A stretch of DNA of 64,000 nt from Pseudomonadota bacterium. GTDB taxonomy: Bacteria; Pseudomonadota; Gammaproteobacteria; Burkholderiales; Gallionellaceae. A model generated the notes under the pieces. It ran no database searches and was not told the DNA's origin. It worked only from the letters and a program-made list of their open reading frames with translations. Of the stretch, positions 56,912 to 64,000 are shown piece by piece. Position 1 is the stretch's first letter, and the number at the start of each line of letters is the position of its first letter. The stretch spans positions 62,001 to 126,000 of the forward strand of contig JAJYLY010000005.1 of assembly GCA_021787435.1 (NCBI GenBank). The letters run 5' to 3'. Position numbers and translations under genes: made by a program.

Positions 56912-59338
56912 CTACCTTAATGTCAGCAATGCATCAAACATCGTGTTAGCAATCTGCATTGCCTTGGCTGAGGCCTGATAGGCGCGCTGATATTGCAATA
57001 AATTAGCGGCCTCTTCATCCAGATTGACACCGGAAACCGCCTGCTGGGCGGCAACTGTTTGCGCCACCAGCGTCGTCTGTGCCGCACTAGTGGTGGTTAA
57101 CTCACTGGTTTTTGAACCGACAGCGCCAACCATCTGGTTAAACTGGCCCAGGAGTGTAGTCGTGCCATTAGACATCAGGTTCTGGCTTTGCAAGCCCACC
57201 ATCAGCAAGGAATTGCGGTTGTCTCCCGTCCCTGTGGTATTGGGCGCGACGTTGAACACGTCTCCTGCTGTTGGCGTGCCGCTCACCTGTATGGTCCAGC
57301 CGTTGTAGCTGATGTTTTGTCCCGGCACATAAGGCACAGAACCTGCAGCTGCCGGCGTTGCACCCGAAACGCTATATGAGGTCGGCGGGTTGTTGAACAT
57401 GATGGTAAAGGGCTGCACGCTCAATGCTCCGCCGCTGATGACTCCCGATCCAGTATTCGTCGTGGCAGGCGTAGCGAGCATGGTCGTTGCGCTGCTGCCC
57501 TGAACCACGTTGAACGTATCGCCAGCCGCAGGCGCACCCGTGATCTGCGTCGTCCAGCCGTTATAACTGATATTGCCCCCACTTGTGTAGGAAACATTTG
57601 ATGCCATCGTCACAGGCTGAGGCGGCATGCCCGTCATCTCAACCACATTATAAGCAGTGGGACTGGTAAAGTGGATGCTGATCGGACTCAGGTTGTACGA
57701 ACCGTTGCTGACCGTCGCAGTACCGCTGTTGGCTCCGACATTGAACACATCGCCCGCAGCCGGAGCATTCGCACCCGTTGCAAGCTGCATGGTCCAGCCG
57801 TTGTAACTGATATTGGGTGCTGTATAGGCCTGAGTGCCTGTCACAGCCGGCACCGCACCAGTCACCGTATAGTGTGTTGCATCTGTAAACGTGATGACAA
57901 CCGGGTTCTTTAAATTTGCATTGGTCGGCGTATTCACTGTGATGCCGGCGATCTTGCTGGCCGTGCTGCCAGGAATGGTGCCCGTCGCACTGATCGACGC
58001 AGTTCCGATAAACGGCAAAGCAGCGGCCACCTTGGCGGGATCGGTAGTTGTCACTGAAATTGACCCTGCCGCATTGGCCGTGGGGCGGATCAAAAAACTG
58101 TCCCCGGCGTTCATCGTTCCAGAACCTAACGCAATAGCCACACCATCGACAACTGTACCGGGTGCAGTCAATTGGGCCGCTGTTAACTGAGTCACCGTAT
58201 TGTCGGATAGCCGCGTCAACGTGTAATTCGTGCCGTTGTATTTGAGCTGATAATCGCTGGCCGTCATCGCCGACACATTGACAATCGTGGCACTCACGGA
58301 ACCCGTTCCGGTATTGGCAGCACCCGCACTCACAGAAGGGGGCGCGATGCTCATCAGTGCAGCACCGGAATTACCGTTCATATCCTGCCCCAACTGGTTC
58401 TGCCGGTTGATGTTGCTTGCGAATCCCAATGCCACCAACCCCAATGCATTCTGTGCCGGTTGCAAATTCTGCTCGCGGAATGCAAGGAATGACCCCAGAC
58501 TTCCTCCCTGCAGACTGCTTTGCTGTATGGGTATCGTCTTGCCGTTGGTAAGATATGCCACGTTCACGCTTGAAGGATCATTGGGGCTCTGCACAGTCTG
58601 CAAAGACATGGACTGGTTGCCCACCACCAGCGCCTGACCGCTGCCGACGAACACATTCATCGAGCCATCCGGCTGTTGCTGGGTCGTCACTCCAACCTGC
58701 TGGTTCAACTGACTTACCAGTTGATCACGCTGATCGAGCAGGTCATTGGGCGGCTGTCCGTTATTTGTCGCCATCGCCGTCGTAATGCCGGCATTGAGCG
58801 TTGCAATCTGCGCAGCGTAAGTATTAATCTGATTCACGCTGTTGGATATTTGTCCATTCAGCGCGCTGGACATGGTTGTCAGCCCCAGGCTGACCGACTG
58901 AAAGCTGTCCACAGCAGCCTGAGCCGAACTTAACACCGTTTGGCGTGCGGGAACGGAAGTCGGTGTATTGGCCAAACCATTGACTGCGTCGAACACCCCC
59001 TGCATTGCATTCGATACACCGGAAGTCGTATTGGAAACCAGGTTGTCGACCTGCGTCATCGAAGCAAGATAAGTATTGAGATAACTCGACTGATTCTGCT
59101 GCTGCAACACCTGGGCGGTGAGAAACTGGTCGTACATCCGCCTCACAGTGACCACGTTAACGCCCTGCCCTACAAATCCGGAACCTGTGGCTTGTGCATT
59201 GGGCGTCCCCAGAACGACCTGCTGGCGAATATAGCCTGGTGTACTGGCATTGGCGATGTTGTGCTGAGTCGTGTTCAACTCATACATCGCCGCATTCAAG
59301 CCGCTCAACGATGCTGCAAAAATATTGTTGCTTCCCAT
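56912..59338 (-). CDS. flgK: hook-associated protein 1 FlgK, enlarged
   Basis: 808 residues against about 550 in enterics. Conserved D0/D1 ends (SLSGLNAAMYELNTTQHNIANASTPGY at 10-36; NLLQYQRAYQASAKAMQIANTMFDALLTL at the end). The extra length is largely three repeats with the motif ISYNGW(T)..Q..G.P.AGD.FNV, at about residues 513, 593 and 680 (repeat spacing 80-86). The same motif occurs once in FlgL. Variable D2/D3 loops face outward. Confidence 0.95.
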   Translation of the reverse strand: MGSNNIFAASLSGLNAAMYELNTTQHNIANASTPGYIRQQVVLGTPNAQATGSGFVGQGVNVVTVRRMYDQFLTAQVLQQQNQSSYLNTYLASMTQVDNLVSNTTSGVSNAMQGVFDAVNGLANTPTSVPARQTVLSSAQAAVDSFQSVSLGLTTMSSALNGQISNSVNQINTYAAQIATLNAGITTAMATNNGQPPNDLLDQRDQLVSQLNQQVGVTTQQQPDGSMNVFVGSGQALVVGNQSMSLQTVQSPNDPSSVNVAYLTNGKTIPIQQSSLQGGSLGSFLAFREQNLQPAQNALGLVALGFASNINRQNQLGQDMNGNSGAALMSIAPPSVSAGAANTGTGSVSATIVNVSAMTASDYQLKYNGTNYTLTRLSDNTVTQLTAAQLTAPGTVVDGVAIALGSGTMNAGDSFLIRPTANAAGSISVTTTDPAKVAAALPFIGTASISATGTIPGSTASKIAGITVNTPTNANLKNPVVITFTDATHYTVTGAVPAVTGTQAYTAPNISYNGWTMQLATGANAPAAGDVFNVGANSGTATVSNGSYNLSPISIHFTSPTAYNVVEMTGMPPQPVTMASNVSYTSGGNISYNGWTTQITGAPAAGDTFNVVQGSSATTMLATPATTNTGSGVISGGALSVQPFTIMFNNPPTSYSVSGATPAAAGSVPYVPGQNISYNGWTIQVSGTPTAGDVFNVAPNTTGTGDNRNSLLMVGLQSQNLMSNGTTTLLGQFNQMVGAVGSKTSELTTTSAAQTTLVAQTVAAQQAVSGVNLDEEAANLLQYQRAYQASAKAMQIANTMFDALLTLR

Positions 59339-59410
59339 GACACGCCCTTCCGCAGGCTAACGACTCATATATTTATATTATCGGCATTACTTGAAATTTC
59401 TTTAGGGAAA

Positions 59411-60355
59411 TTAACCTACAATATTCATCTGCCTCATCACGCTCACCAGTTTTTGGGCATATTTCGGATCCGTCGCATAGCCCGCATTCTGCAGTGCATG
59501 CGCCATGCCTGCAGGGCTGCCGCTTTGCTGCATCACGCCTGCATAACGGGGGTTACTGCTCAACATGTTAGCATAATCCTTGAACGCCTCATCGTAAGAG
59601 TCGTAGGCACGGAATTTCTCAAGCTGCTTATATGCGACGCCGTTCCTGTATTCTGTGGTCACCACCTCCGCCACCTTGCCGTGCCAGTTTGAAGTCGCCT
59701 TGATGCCGAACAGGTTGTGACTGCTCGTCCCGTCAGGCATCAGGATCTGGCGCCGCCCCCAGCCGCTCTCCAATGCCGCCTGACTTAGCATCAGTTCGGG
59801 CGGCACCCCGCTCGCATTGGCCGCCTTTAAGGCATGGGGTAACATCCGGCTGACAAAGTCCTGCTGCGTGCTTGCATTGTACGCTGAAGGCACTGAGTCG
59901 AAATTAGGGATTGATGCCGCAAGGGCATTCCCACGAAACAACGGAGCTGAAGCTCCTGTTTCTGACTGAATGATTGATGATTGAGAATTAAGAGCGCCGG
60001 GTAAAAGCTGCTGTTGACTCCTGAGCGCTGATGAAAGCGACGATGCCTGTCCGCTCTGTCCAAGCTGCTTTACCAGCATGTCGGCAAGACCGATGCCACG
60101 GCCCGAAGACATGTTCTGCGCCAGTTGCTGATCCAGCATCCCGGTAAACATTTTGGTCTGCTCGTTGTCCATGGCCCCGTCCTGAGGCGTTGCATCCCGC
60201 ATGCTTTTAAGCATCATGTTCATAAAAACAGCTTCAAATTGCTGCGCAGCAGCCCTCAATGCCTGATCGGGCGCCTTTGAAGCCTGCAACTTCAGCTGCC
60301 CCAGCGCCTTCGCATCGATGGCAAGACCCGTTGCGGCATTCATTTGAACTGCCAT
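59411..60355 (-). CDS. flgJ: rod assembly protein and peptidoglycan hydrolase FlgJ
   Basis: 314 residues. N-terminal rod-cap region (RAAAQQFEAVFMNMMLKSMRDATPQDG) and a C-terminal glucosaminidase/muramidase domain with catalytic Glu196 (QAALESGWG). Residues about 122-147 of the linker are encoded by the dispersed repeat also found between fliQ and fliR, and they are in frame. ATG at 60355 is preceded by GAGGTGATTTGA, overlapping the flgI stop. Confidence 0.94.
   Translation of the reverse strand: MAVQMNAATGLAIDAKALGQLKLQASKAPDQALRAAAQQFEAVFMNMMLKSMRDATPQDGAMDNEQTKMFTGMLDQQLAQNMSSGRGIGLADMLVKQLGQSGQASSLSSALRSQQQLLPGALNSQSSIIQSETGASAPLFRGNALAASIPNFDSVPSAYNASTQQDFVSRMLPHALKAANASGVPPELMLSQAALESGWGRRQILMPDGTSSHNLFGIKATSNWHGKVAEVVTTEYRNGVAYKQLEKFRAYDSYDEAFKDYANMLSSNPRYAGVMQQSGSPAGMAHALQNAGYATDPKYAQKLVSVMRQMNIVG
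59928..59990. repeat. dispersed repeat, copy inside flgJ
   Basis: TTCCCACGAAACAA (59928-59941), a 7-base centre, GAAGCTCCTGTTTCTGA (59949-59965), then TGAATGATTGATGATTG. Shares both blocks with 52647-52708. Read on the minus strand it encodes a Ser/Ala/Gln-rich linker without stop. Confidence 0.75.
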
Positions 60356-61510
60356 TCAAATCACCTCTAGCTCGGCATGCAAGGCGCCAGCCGATTTCAT
60401 CGCCTGCAATATCGCCAGCAAATCCTGCGGTGTGGCGCCTATCGCATTGAGAGCCTTGACCACCTCGGTCAACGAGGTCCCACTGGGTAACTGAACCAAC
60501 TCCCCCTTATCGCTCTTCACATCTATCGTTGATTTTTCAGTAACTACAGTTTGTCCTTGCGAGAACGCATTGGGCTGGCTCACTGACTTGTCGGTATTTA
60601 TCACGACCGTCAGATTGCCATGCGCCACCGCACAGGCATCCAGCGTGACAAGCTGGTTCATCACCACCGAGCCCGTGCGCGCATTGATGATGACCTTGGC
60701 TGCCCCTTGTGCGGGATCGATTTTCAGATTCTCAATTCTGGAGATGAAGCCAACCAGCCCATCGCCCTGCGGCGCTTTCACTTCTATCATGCGCCCATCC
60801 TGGGCAACTGCTGTGTCAGGCCCTATCTGAGCATTGATCACGTTGACCACCCGCTCGGCTGTCGTAAAATCATTGGTATTTAATTCCAGGTGAATAGAAT
60901 CACCCTGTCCCAGCACACTCGGCACCGCACGCTCAACCGTCGCACCCGCAGGCACGCGCCCCACGCTCAAGTGATTAACTTGCAAAGAAGATCCGCCGGC
61001 TGAAGCGCCCACTCCGCCGACCAGCACATTGCCCTGAGCCATCGCATACACTTTGCCGTCCGCGCCTTTGAGCGGGGTCATCAGCAGCGTGCCACCGCTA
61101 AGGCTCCTGGCATTGCCTAGGGATGATGCCGTCACGTCGATAGTCTGCCCTGGCTTGGAAAAGGGCGGCAAGGTTGCAGTCACCATCACGGCTGCGACAT
61201 TCTTGAGCAGCATAGTAGCACCCACACTTTGCGGCATGTTGACACCCAGCTGCGAAAGCATGCTGATGATGCTCTGCACGGTAAAGGGCGTCTGTATGGT
61301 CTGATCACCGCTGCCATCAAGCCCCACCACCAGTCCGTAGCCTACCAGTTGGTTGTCGCGAACGCCCTGTATACTCGCCACATCCTTGATGCGGTCGGCA
61401 TATGCCGCGCTACAGAAGATAGATGACAGAAAACAGATGACAGACAGGCAAAATACTGTCTTTGCGCCATACCTTATGTCATTTAACCATACCGAAATCA
61501 TTTTTTTCAC
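60356..61510 (-). CDS. flgI: flagellar P-ring protein FlgI
   Basis: 384 residues. Signal peptide, then the FlgI family sequence from RIKDVASIQGVRDNQLVGYGLVVGLDGSGDQT. The mature P-ring protein surrounds the rod in the periplasm. GTG at 61510 is used, as GAGAGG lies 7 bases upstream; the ATG at 61501 is the alternative. The signal-peptide core is encoded by low-complexity CTGTCATCT-type repeats (61412-61449). Confidence 0.95.
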   Translation of the reverse strand: MKKMISVWLNDIRYGAKTVFCLSVICFLSSIFCSAAYADRIKDVASIQGVRDNQLVGYGLVVGLDGSGDQTIQTPFTVQSIISMLSQLGVNMPQSVGATMLLKNVAAVMVTATLPPFSKPGQTIDVTASSLGNARSLSGGTLLMTPLKGADGKVYAMAQGNVLVGGVGASAGGSSLQVNHLSVGRVPAGATVERAVPSVLGQGDSIHLELNTNDFTTAERVVNVINAQIGPDTAVAQDGRMIEVKAPQGDGLVGFISRIENLKIDPAQGAAKVIINARTGSVVMNQLVTLDACAVAHGNLTVVINTDKSVSQPNAFSQGQTVVTEKSTIDVKSDKGELVQLPSGTSLTEVVKALNAIGATPQDLLAILQAMKSAGALHAELEVI

Positions 61511-61606
61511 GATATACCTCTCAAACAGGATGCGAGATTCTGGAGGCAGGATTCAGAAGCAAAAACCTTATTGTCAAATCCTGTCTTCTGCATCCTGAAT
61601 CCCGCT

Positions 61607-62323
61607 TCAAAACGGCAATACGGACTTGAAGAATCTACCAAGAAAACCCAGCGATTTCGCATCGTTAATCACCTGACTCATCTCACCGGAATTCATGTAT
61701 TCAAGATGCGCATCCGCAACTTGGGTGGACTGCACGGTGTTCATGTTAGAAATATAAAGCGGATTGATCACGCCGGAAAACCGGATGAAATCGTTACTAT
61801 TGGTCAACGCGACCTGCTTTTCACCGCTCACGACCAGATTGCCATTGGCAAGCACTTCGATCACCGTCACCGTGATCGTGCCCGTCAGGCTCTGGCTTGC
61901 AGCTCCTGAGCCTGTGCTTGCGGACTGATCCTTGTTGTTGCTGCTGATGTTGATCGGTTTCAACAGCGTCGACAGTGCAGTCGTGCCCGTCGTCACGGTA
62001 GGCGTGCCGGACGCACTGCTGTTCGCCATGGTCGAGCCATCGCTGGTGCTGCGGCTGCCGACAGTGGATTCAGCCACTATGATAGTGACCGTATCACCCA
62101 CATTGCGCGCCCGCACGTCTTCAAAAAGAGGATGATCGGTAACGCCGGAATGAAAGATTGCGCCATCGGCCGGCATGATCACAGGCGGGATGACGGGCTT
62201 GGCCGTCATCGGCTGCTTGATGCTGGTCGGCGGTACGTAAGTATTGCAGCCAGCCAAAAGGAAACAGAAGACAGCCGAAAAGAAAACTGTTCGCATGTTC
62301 CGATTCGCTTGGCTAGCGCACAT
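61607..62323 (-). CDS. flgH: flagellar L-ring lipoprotein FlgH
   Basis: 238 residues. Lipoprotein signal ending in FLLAGC (Cys26), then the L-ring block VTDHPLFEDVRARNVGDTVTIIVAESTVGSRST. ATG at 62323 overlaps the flgG stop as TAATG with GGAG 8 bases before it; the internal ATG at 62296 is weaker. Ser/Thr-rich middle loops. Confidence 0.95.
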   Translation of the reverse strand: MCASQANRNMRTVFFSAVFCFLLAGCNTYVPPTSIKQPMTAKPVIPPVIMPADGAIFHSGVTDHPLFEDVRARNVGDTVTIIVAESTVGSRSTSDGSTMANSSASGTPTVTTGTTALSTLLKPINISSNNKDQSASTGSGAASQSLTGTITVTVIEVLANGNLVVSGEKQVALTNSNDFIRFSGVINPLYISNMNTVQSTQVADAHLEYMNSGEMSQVINDAKSLGFLGRFFKSVLPF

Positions 62324-63105
62324 TACATCTGCTCCAGTTTCTGTAGCATCTGATCCGATGCGGTGATGGCTTTCGAATTAATCTCGTAGGCGCGTTGCGT
62401 CGCGATCATGTTGACCATCTCCTCGACCACGTTGACGTTGGATGTTTCCACATAATTCTGATTCACGGTGCCGCTGCCATTGGTTCCCGGTACCGTCGTG
62501 CTAGGCAGGCCGGATGAGGCCGTTTCTTGATAAAGATTCTGCCCCATGCTCATAAGTCCCGTCGGATTGACGAAAGTCGCCAGCTGCAGGCTGCCTATCT
62601 GAACGGGTACAGCGACACCCGGCTGGGTGACCGACACCACGCCATCCTGGCCTATGGTGATCGTGAGCGCATTGGGAGGAATGGTCAGCGCAGGCTGCAC
62701 TGCAAAGCCGCTGGAAGTCACGAGCTGCCCCTGCGCATTCTCCTGAAAGGAGCCATCCCGGGTATAGGAAATCGTGCCATCCGGCATCAGCACCTGGAAA
62801 AAGCCAGCGCCCTGAATGGCCACATCCAGGCTGTTGCCCGTCTGTTGCAGATTCCCCTGTGTGAATATCCGCTCCGCAGCCACCGGGCGCACGCCGGTGC
62901 CGATCTGCAAGCCCGATGGCAACTGGGTCTGCTGGGAAGACTGCGCACCCGGCTGCCGGATCGTCTGGTACAGCAAATCCTCGAACACCGCACGCGAGCG
63001 CTTGAACCCATTGGTGCTCACGTTCGCGAGATTATTGGCTATCGTATCCATCTGAACCTGTTGCGCGTCCAAACCCGTTTGGGCAATCCACAAGGAACGT
63101 ATCAT
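62323..63105 (-). CDS. flgG: flagellar distal rod protein FlgG
   Basis: 260 residues, the family length. N-terminal rod motif (ARTGLDAQQ... [25 protein letters not shown]), central [20 protein letters not shown]-terminal [19 protein letters not shown] and TASDQML. Distal rod subunit. flgF precedes it on the minus strand. Confidence 0.96.
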   Translation of the reverse strand: MIRSLWIAQTGLDAQQVQMDTIANNLANVSTNGFKRSRAVFEDLLYQTIRQPGAQSSQQTQLPSGLQIGTGVRPVAAERIFTQGNLQQTGNSLDVAIQGAGFFQVLMPDGTISYTRDGSFQENAQGQLVTSSGFAVQPALTIPPNALTITIGQDGVVSVTQPGVAVPVQIGSLQLATFVNPTGLMSMGQNLYQETASSGLPSTTVPGTNGSGTVNQNYVETSNVNVVEEMVNMIATQRAYEINSKAITASDQMLQKLEQM

Positions 63106-63162
63106 TTTTAGCTCCAGCCTTTAGCCATCGTTAATCAAATCTGTGCAAATCTCTGCCGCACA

Positions 63163-63900
63163 TCAGATGCCCATGATGGTGCTGGCTTGTTTGGCGTCAT
63201 TGTCCGCCGTGGTCAACATCTTCATCTGCATATCGAATTTGCGAGAGAGTGAAATCATGTTCACCAGCGCATTGACGGTATTCACATTGCTGCCCTCAAT
63301 ATTGTCCGGCACGATCTGTGTATTGGGATCGACAGGAGCATTCGCTCCACTTTTCAGGCGAAACAAGCCATCAGCACCGCGTTCAAGCTGACCCTCTGGA
63401 GGATTGACCAGCTTCAGCGTATCGATCACGGTGATACCGTCCGCCAGTGATCCGTCGGGGATCGTCGAGATCGTGCCATCATAGGCAAACGTGATCTGGG
63501 AAGTCGGCGGGATGTTGATCGGGCCGGATGATCCGATCACATTTAATCCCGTGCTGGTTTTCAACAACCCATCAGCTCCGATCTGCAGGCTGCCATTGCG
63601 GGTATAAGCCTCTTTGCCATCGGGCCCCTGGACCGCTATCCACCCTTTTCCGTTGACGGCTATGTCCAAATCGCGCCCGGTCGGCTGCAAACCTGCCGGC
63701 GAAAAATTCGTCCCCATGGTCGAATCCACAACGAAAGTGCGAGTTGGCAACCCTGCACCCATCAGAGGTACGGCGCGGAAAGTATTCATCACGGCGCGAA
63801 AACCAGGCGTGCTCACATTGGCAAGATTCTCCGACACCGACGCCTGCTGCTCGAGAACCTGGGAGGCACCCGTCATCGCGGTATAAATTAATTTGTCCAT
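63163..63900 (-). CDS. flgF: flagellar proximal rod protein FlgF
   Basis: 245 residues. Rod-family N-terminus (ENLANVSTPGFRAVMNTFRAV) and C-terminus (ALVNMISLSRKFDMQMKMLTTADNDAKQA). Proximal rod. Ribosome site GGAG 7 bases ahead. The 57-base gap to flgG could hold a weak internal promoter. Confidence 0.95.
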   Translation of the reverse strand: MDKLIYTAMTGASQVLEQQASVSENLANVSTPGFRAVMNTFRAVPLMGAGLPTRTFVVDSTMGTNFSPAGLQPTGRDLDIAVNGKGWIAVQGPDGKEAYTRNGSLQIGADGLLKTSTGLNVIGSSGPINIPPTSQITFAYDGTISTIPDGSLADGITVIDTLKLVNPPEGQLERGADGLFRLKSGANAPVDPNTQIVPDNIEGSNVNTVNALVNMISLSRKFDMQMKMLTTADNDAKQASTIMGI

Positions 63901-63932
63901 GACATACTCCTGACTTGCTCGCCCGTTTCAAC

Positions 63933-64000
63933 TTATCGCAGATTCACGACAGTCTGCATCAGCGTATCTTCTGTCTTGATGGTCTGAGCATTGGCTTGAT
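63933..64000 (-). CDS. flgE: flagellar hook protein FlgE, last 22 codons
   Basis: A reading frame that runs off the window and ends at TAA (63933-63935). The last residues NAQTIKTEDTLMQTVVNLR are the typical hook-protein C-terminus. It places flgE upstream of flgF, the usual order, 32 bases before the flgF start. Confidence 0.85.
   Translation of the reverse strand, partial: QANAQTIKTEDTLMQTVVNLR

Overview
The window is a 64 kb piece of a Gram-negative chromosome of roughly 55 % GC. The gene set (MinCDE, a complete rod-L/P-ring-hook flagellar set, RimO, AcnA, a MoxR/Bat operon, an efflux RND triad of the heavy-metal type) and the protein sequences point to a motile betaproteobacterium, most likely in or near Nitrosomonadales/Gallionellaceae. 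That placement is inference from protein style, not from a marker comparison.

Layout. 1-5.1 kb: 3' end of an RhlE-like DEAD-box helicase, then (minus strand) galE-rep and a soluble double-PAS chemoreceptor. 5.1-5.6 kb: gene-free stretch carrying what looks like one orphan end of an IS21-type element. 5.6-7.2 kb: gltX followed by tRNA-Ala(GGC) and tRNA-Glu(UUC), closed by a terminator. 7.3-12.3 kb: a sensory block made of porin, small PstS-like periplasmic protein and a three-part hybrid histidine kinase in one tight operon, with a stand-alone receiver protein transcribed divergently. 12.3-19.0 kb: seven-gene MoxR-DUF58-DUF4381-BatA-BatB-TPR-BatD operon, almost every junction an ATGA overlap. 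19.0-24.8 kb: outer-membrane factor, membrane-fusion protein and RND pump of the divalent-metal (DFGxxxD) type. 25-30 kb: acnA, rimO, a ZIP metal transporter. 30.06-30.19 kb: a compact promoter-structured RNA-terminator unit whose promoter is covered by a perfect FNR-type palindrome; I read it as an unannotated small RNA gene. 30.2-34.5 kb: a tail-anchored Ser/Thr kinase, a NarL-type regulator and a GGDEF diguanylate cyclase.

34.5-64 kb is flagellar, in three blocks. Block one (plus): fliC (with a near-consensus sigma-28 promoter), flaG, fliD, fliS, a FliT-like protein, a FliK-like protein, a solo FlhB C-terminal domain, and a YcgR-type PilZ protein. Block two (plus): fliF-G-H-I-J-K-L-M-N-O-P-Q-R, with fliE split off on the opposite strand. 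Block three (minus): flgE(3' end)-F-G-H-I-J-K-L, with minCDE placed between flgL and fliR on the same strand as flg. The genes together give filament, cap, export gate and chaperones, C-ring, rings, rod, hook-filament junctions and c-di-GMP control; flhA, full flhB, flgA-D, flgM/N and most chemotaxis genes are not in the window.

Unexplained structure beyond genes: a family of hairpins with an invariant GATGTATAGA loop next to fliC and fliD; a short repeat found both in the fliQ-fliR gap and, read in frame, inside flgJ; low-complexity repeats that encode the signal peptides of FlgI and FlgH; and repeated modules in FlgK. I see no CRISPR array, no prophage and no complete insertion sequence.
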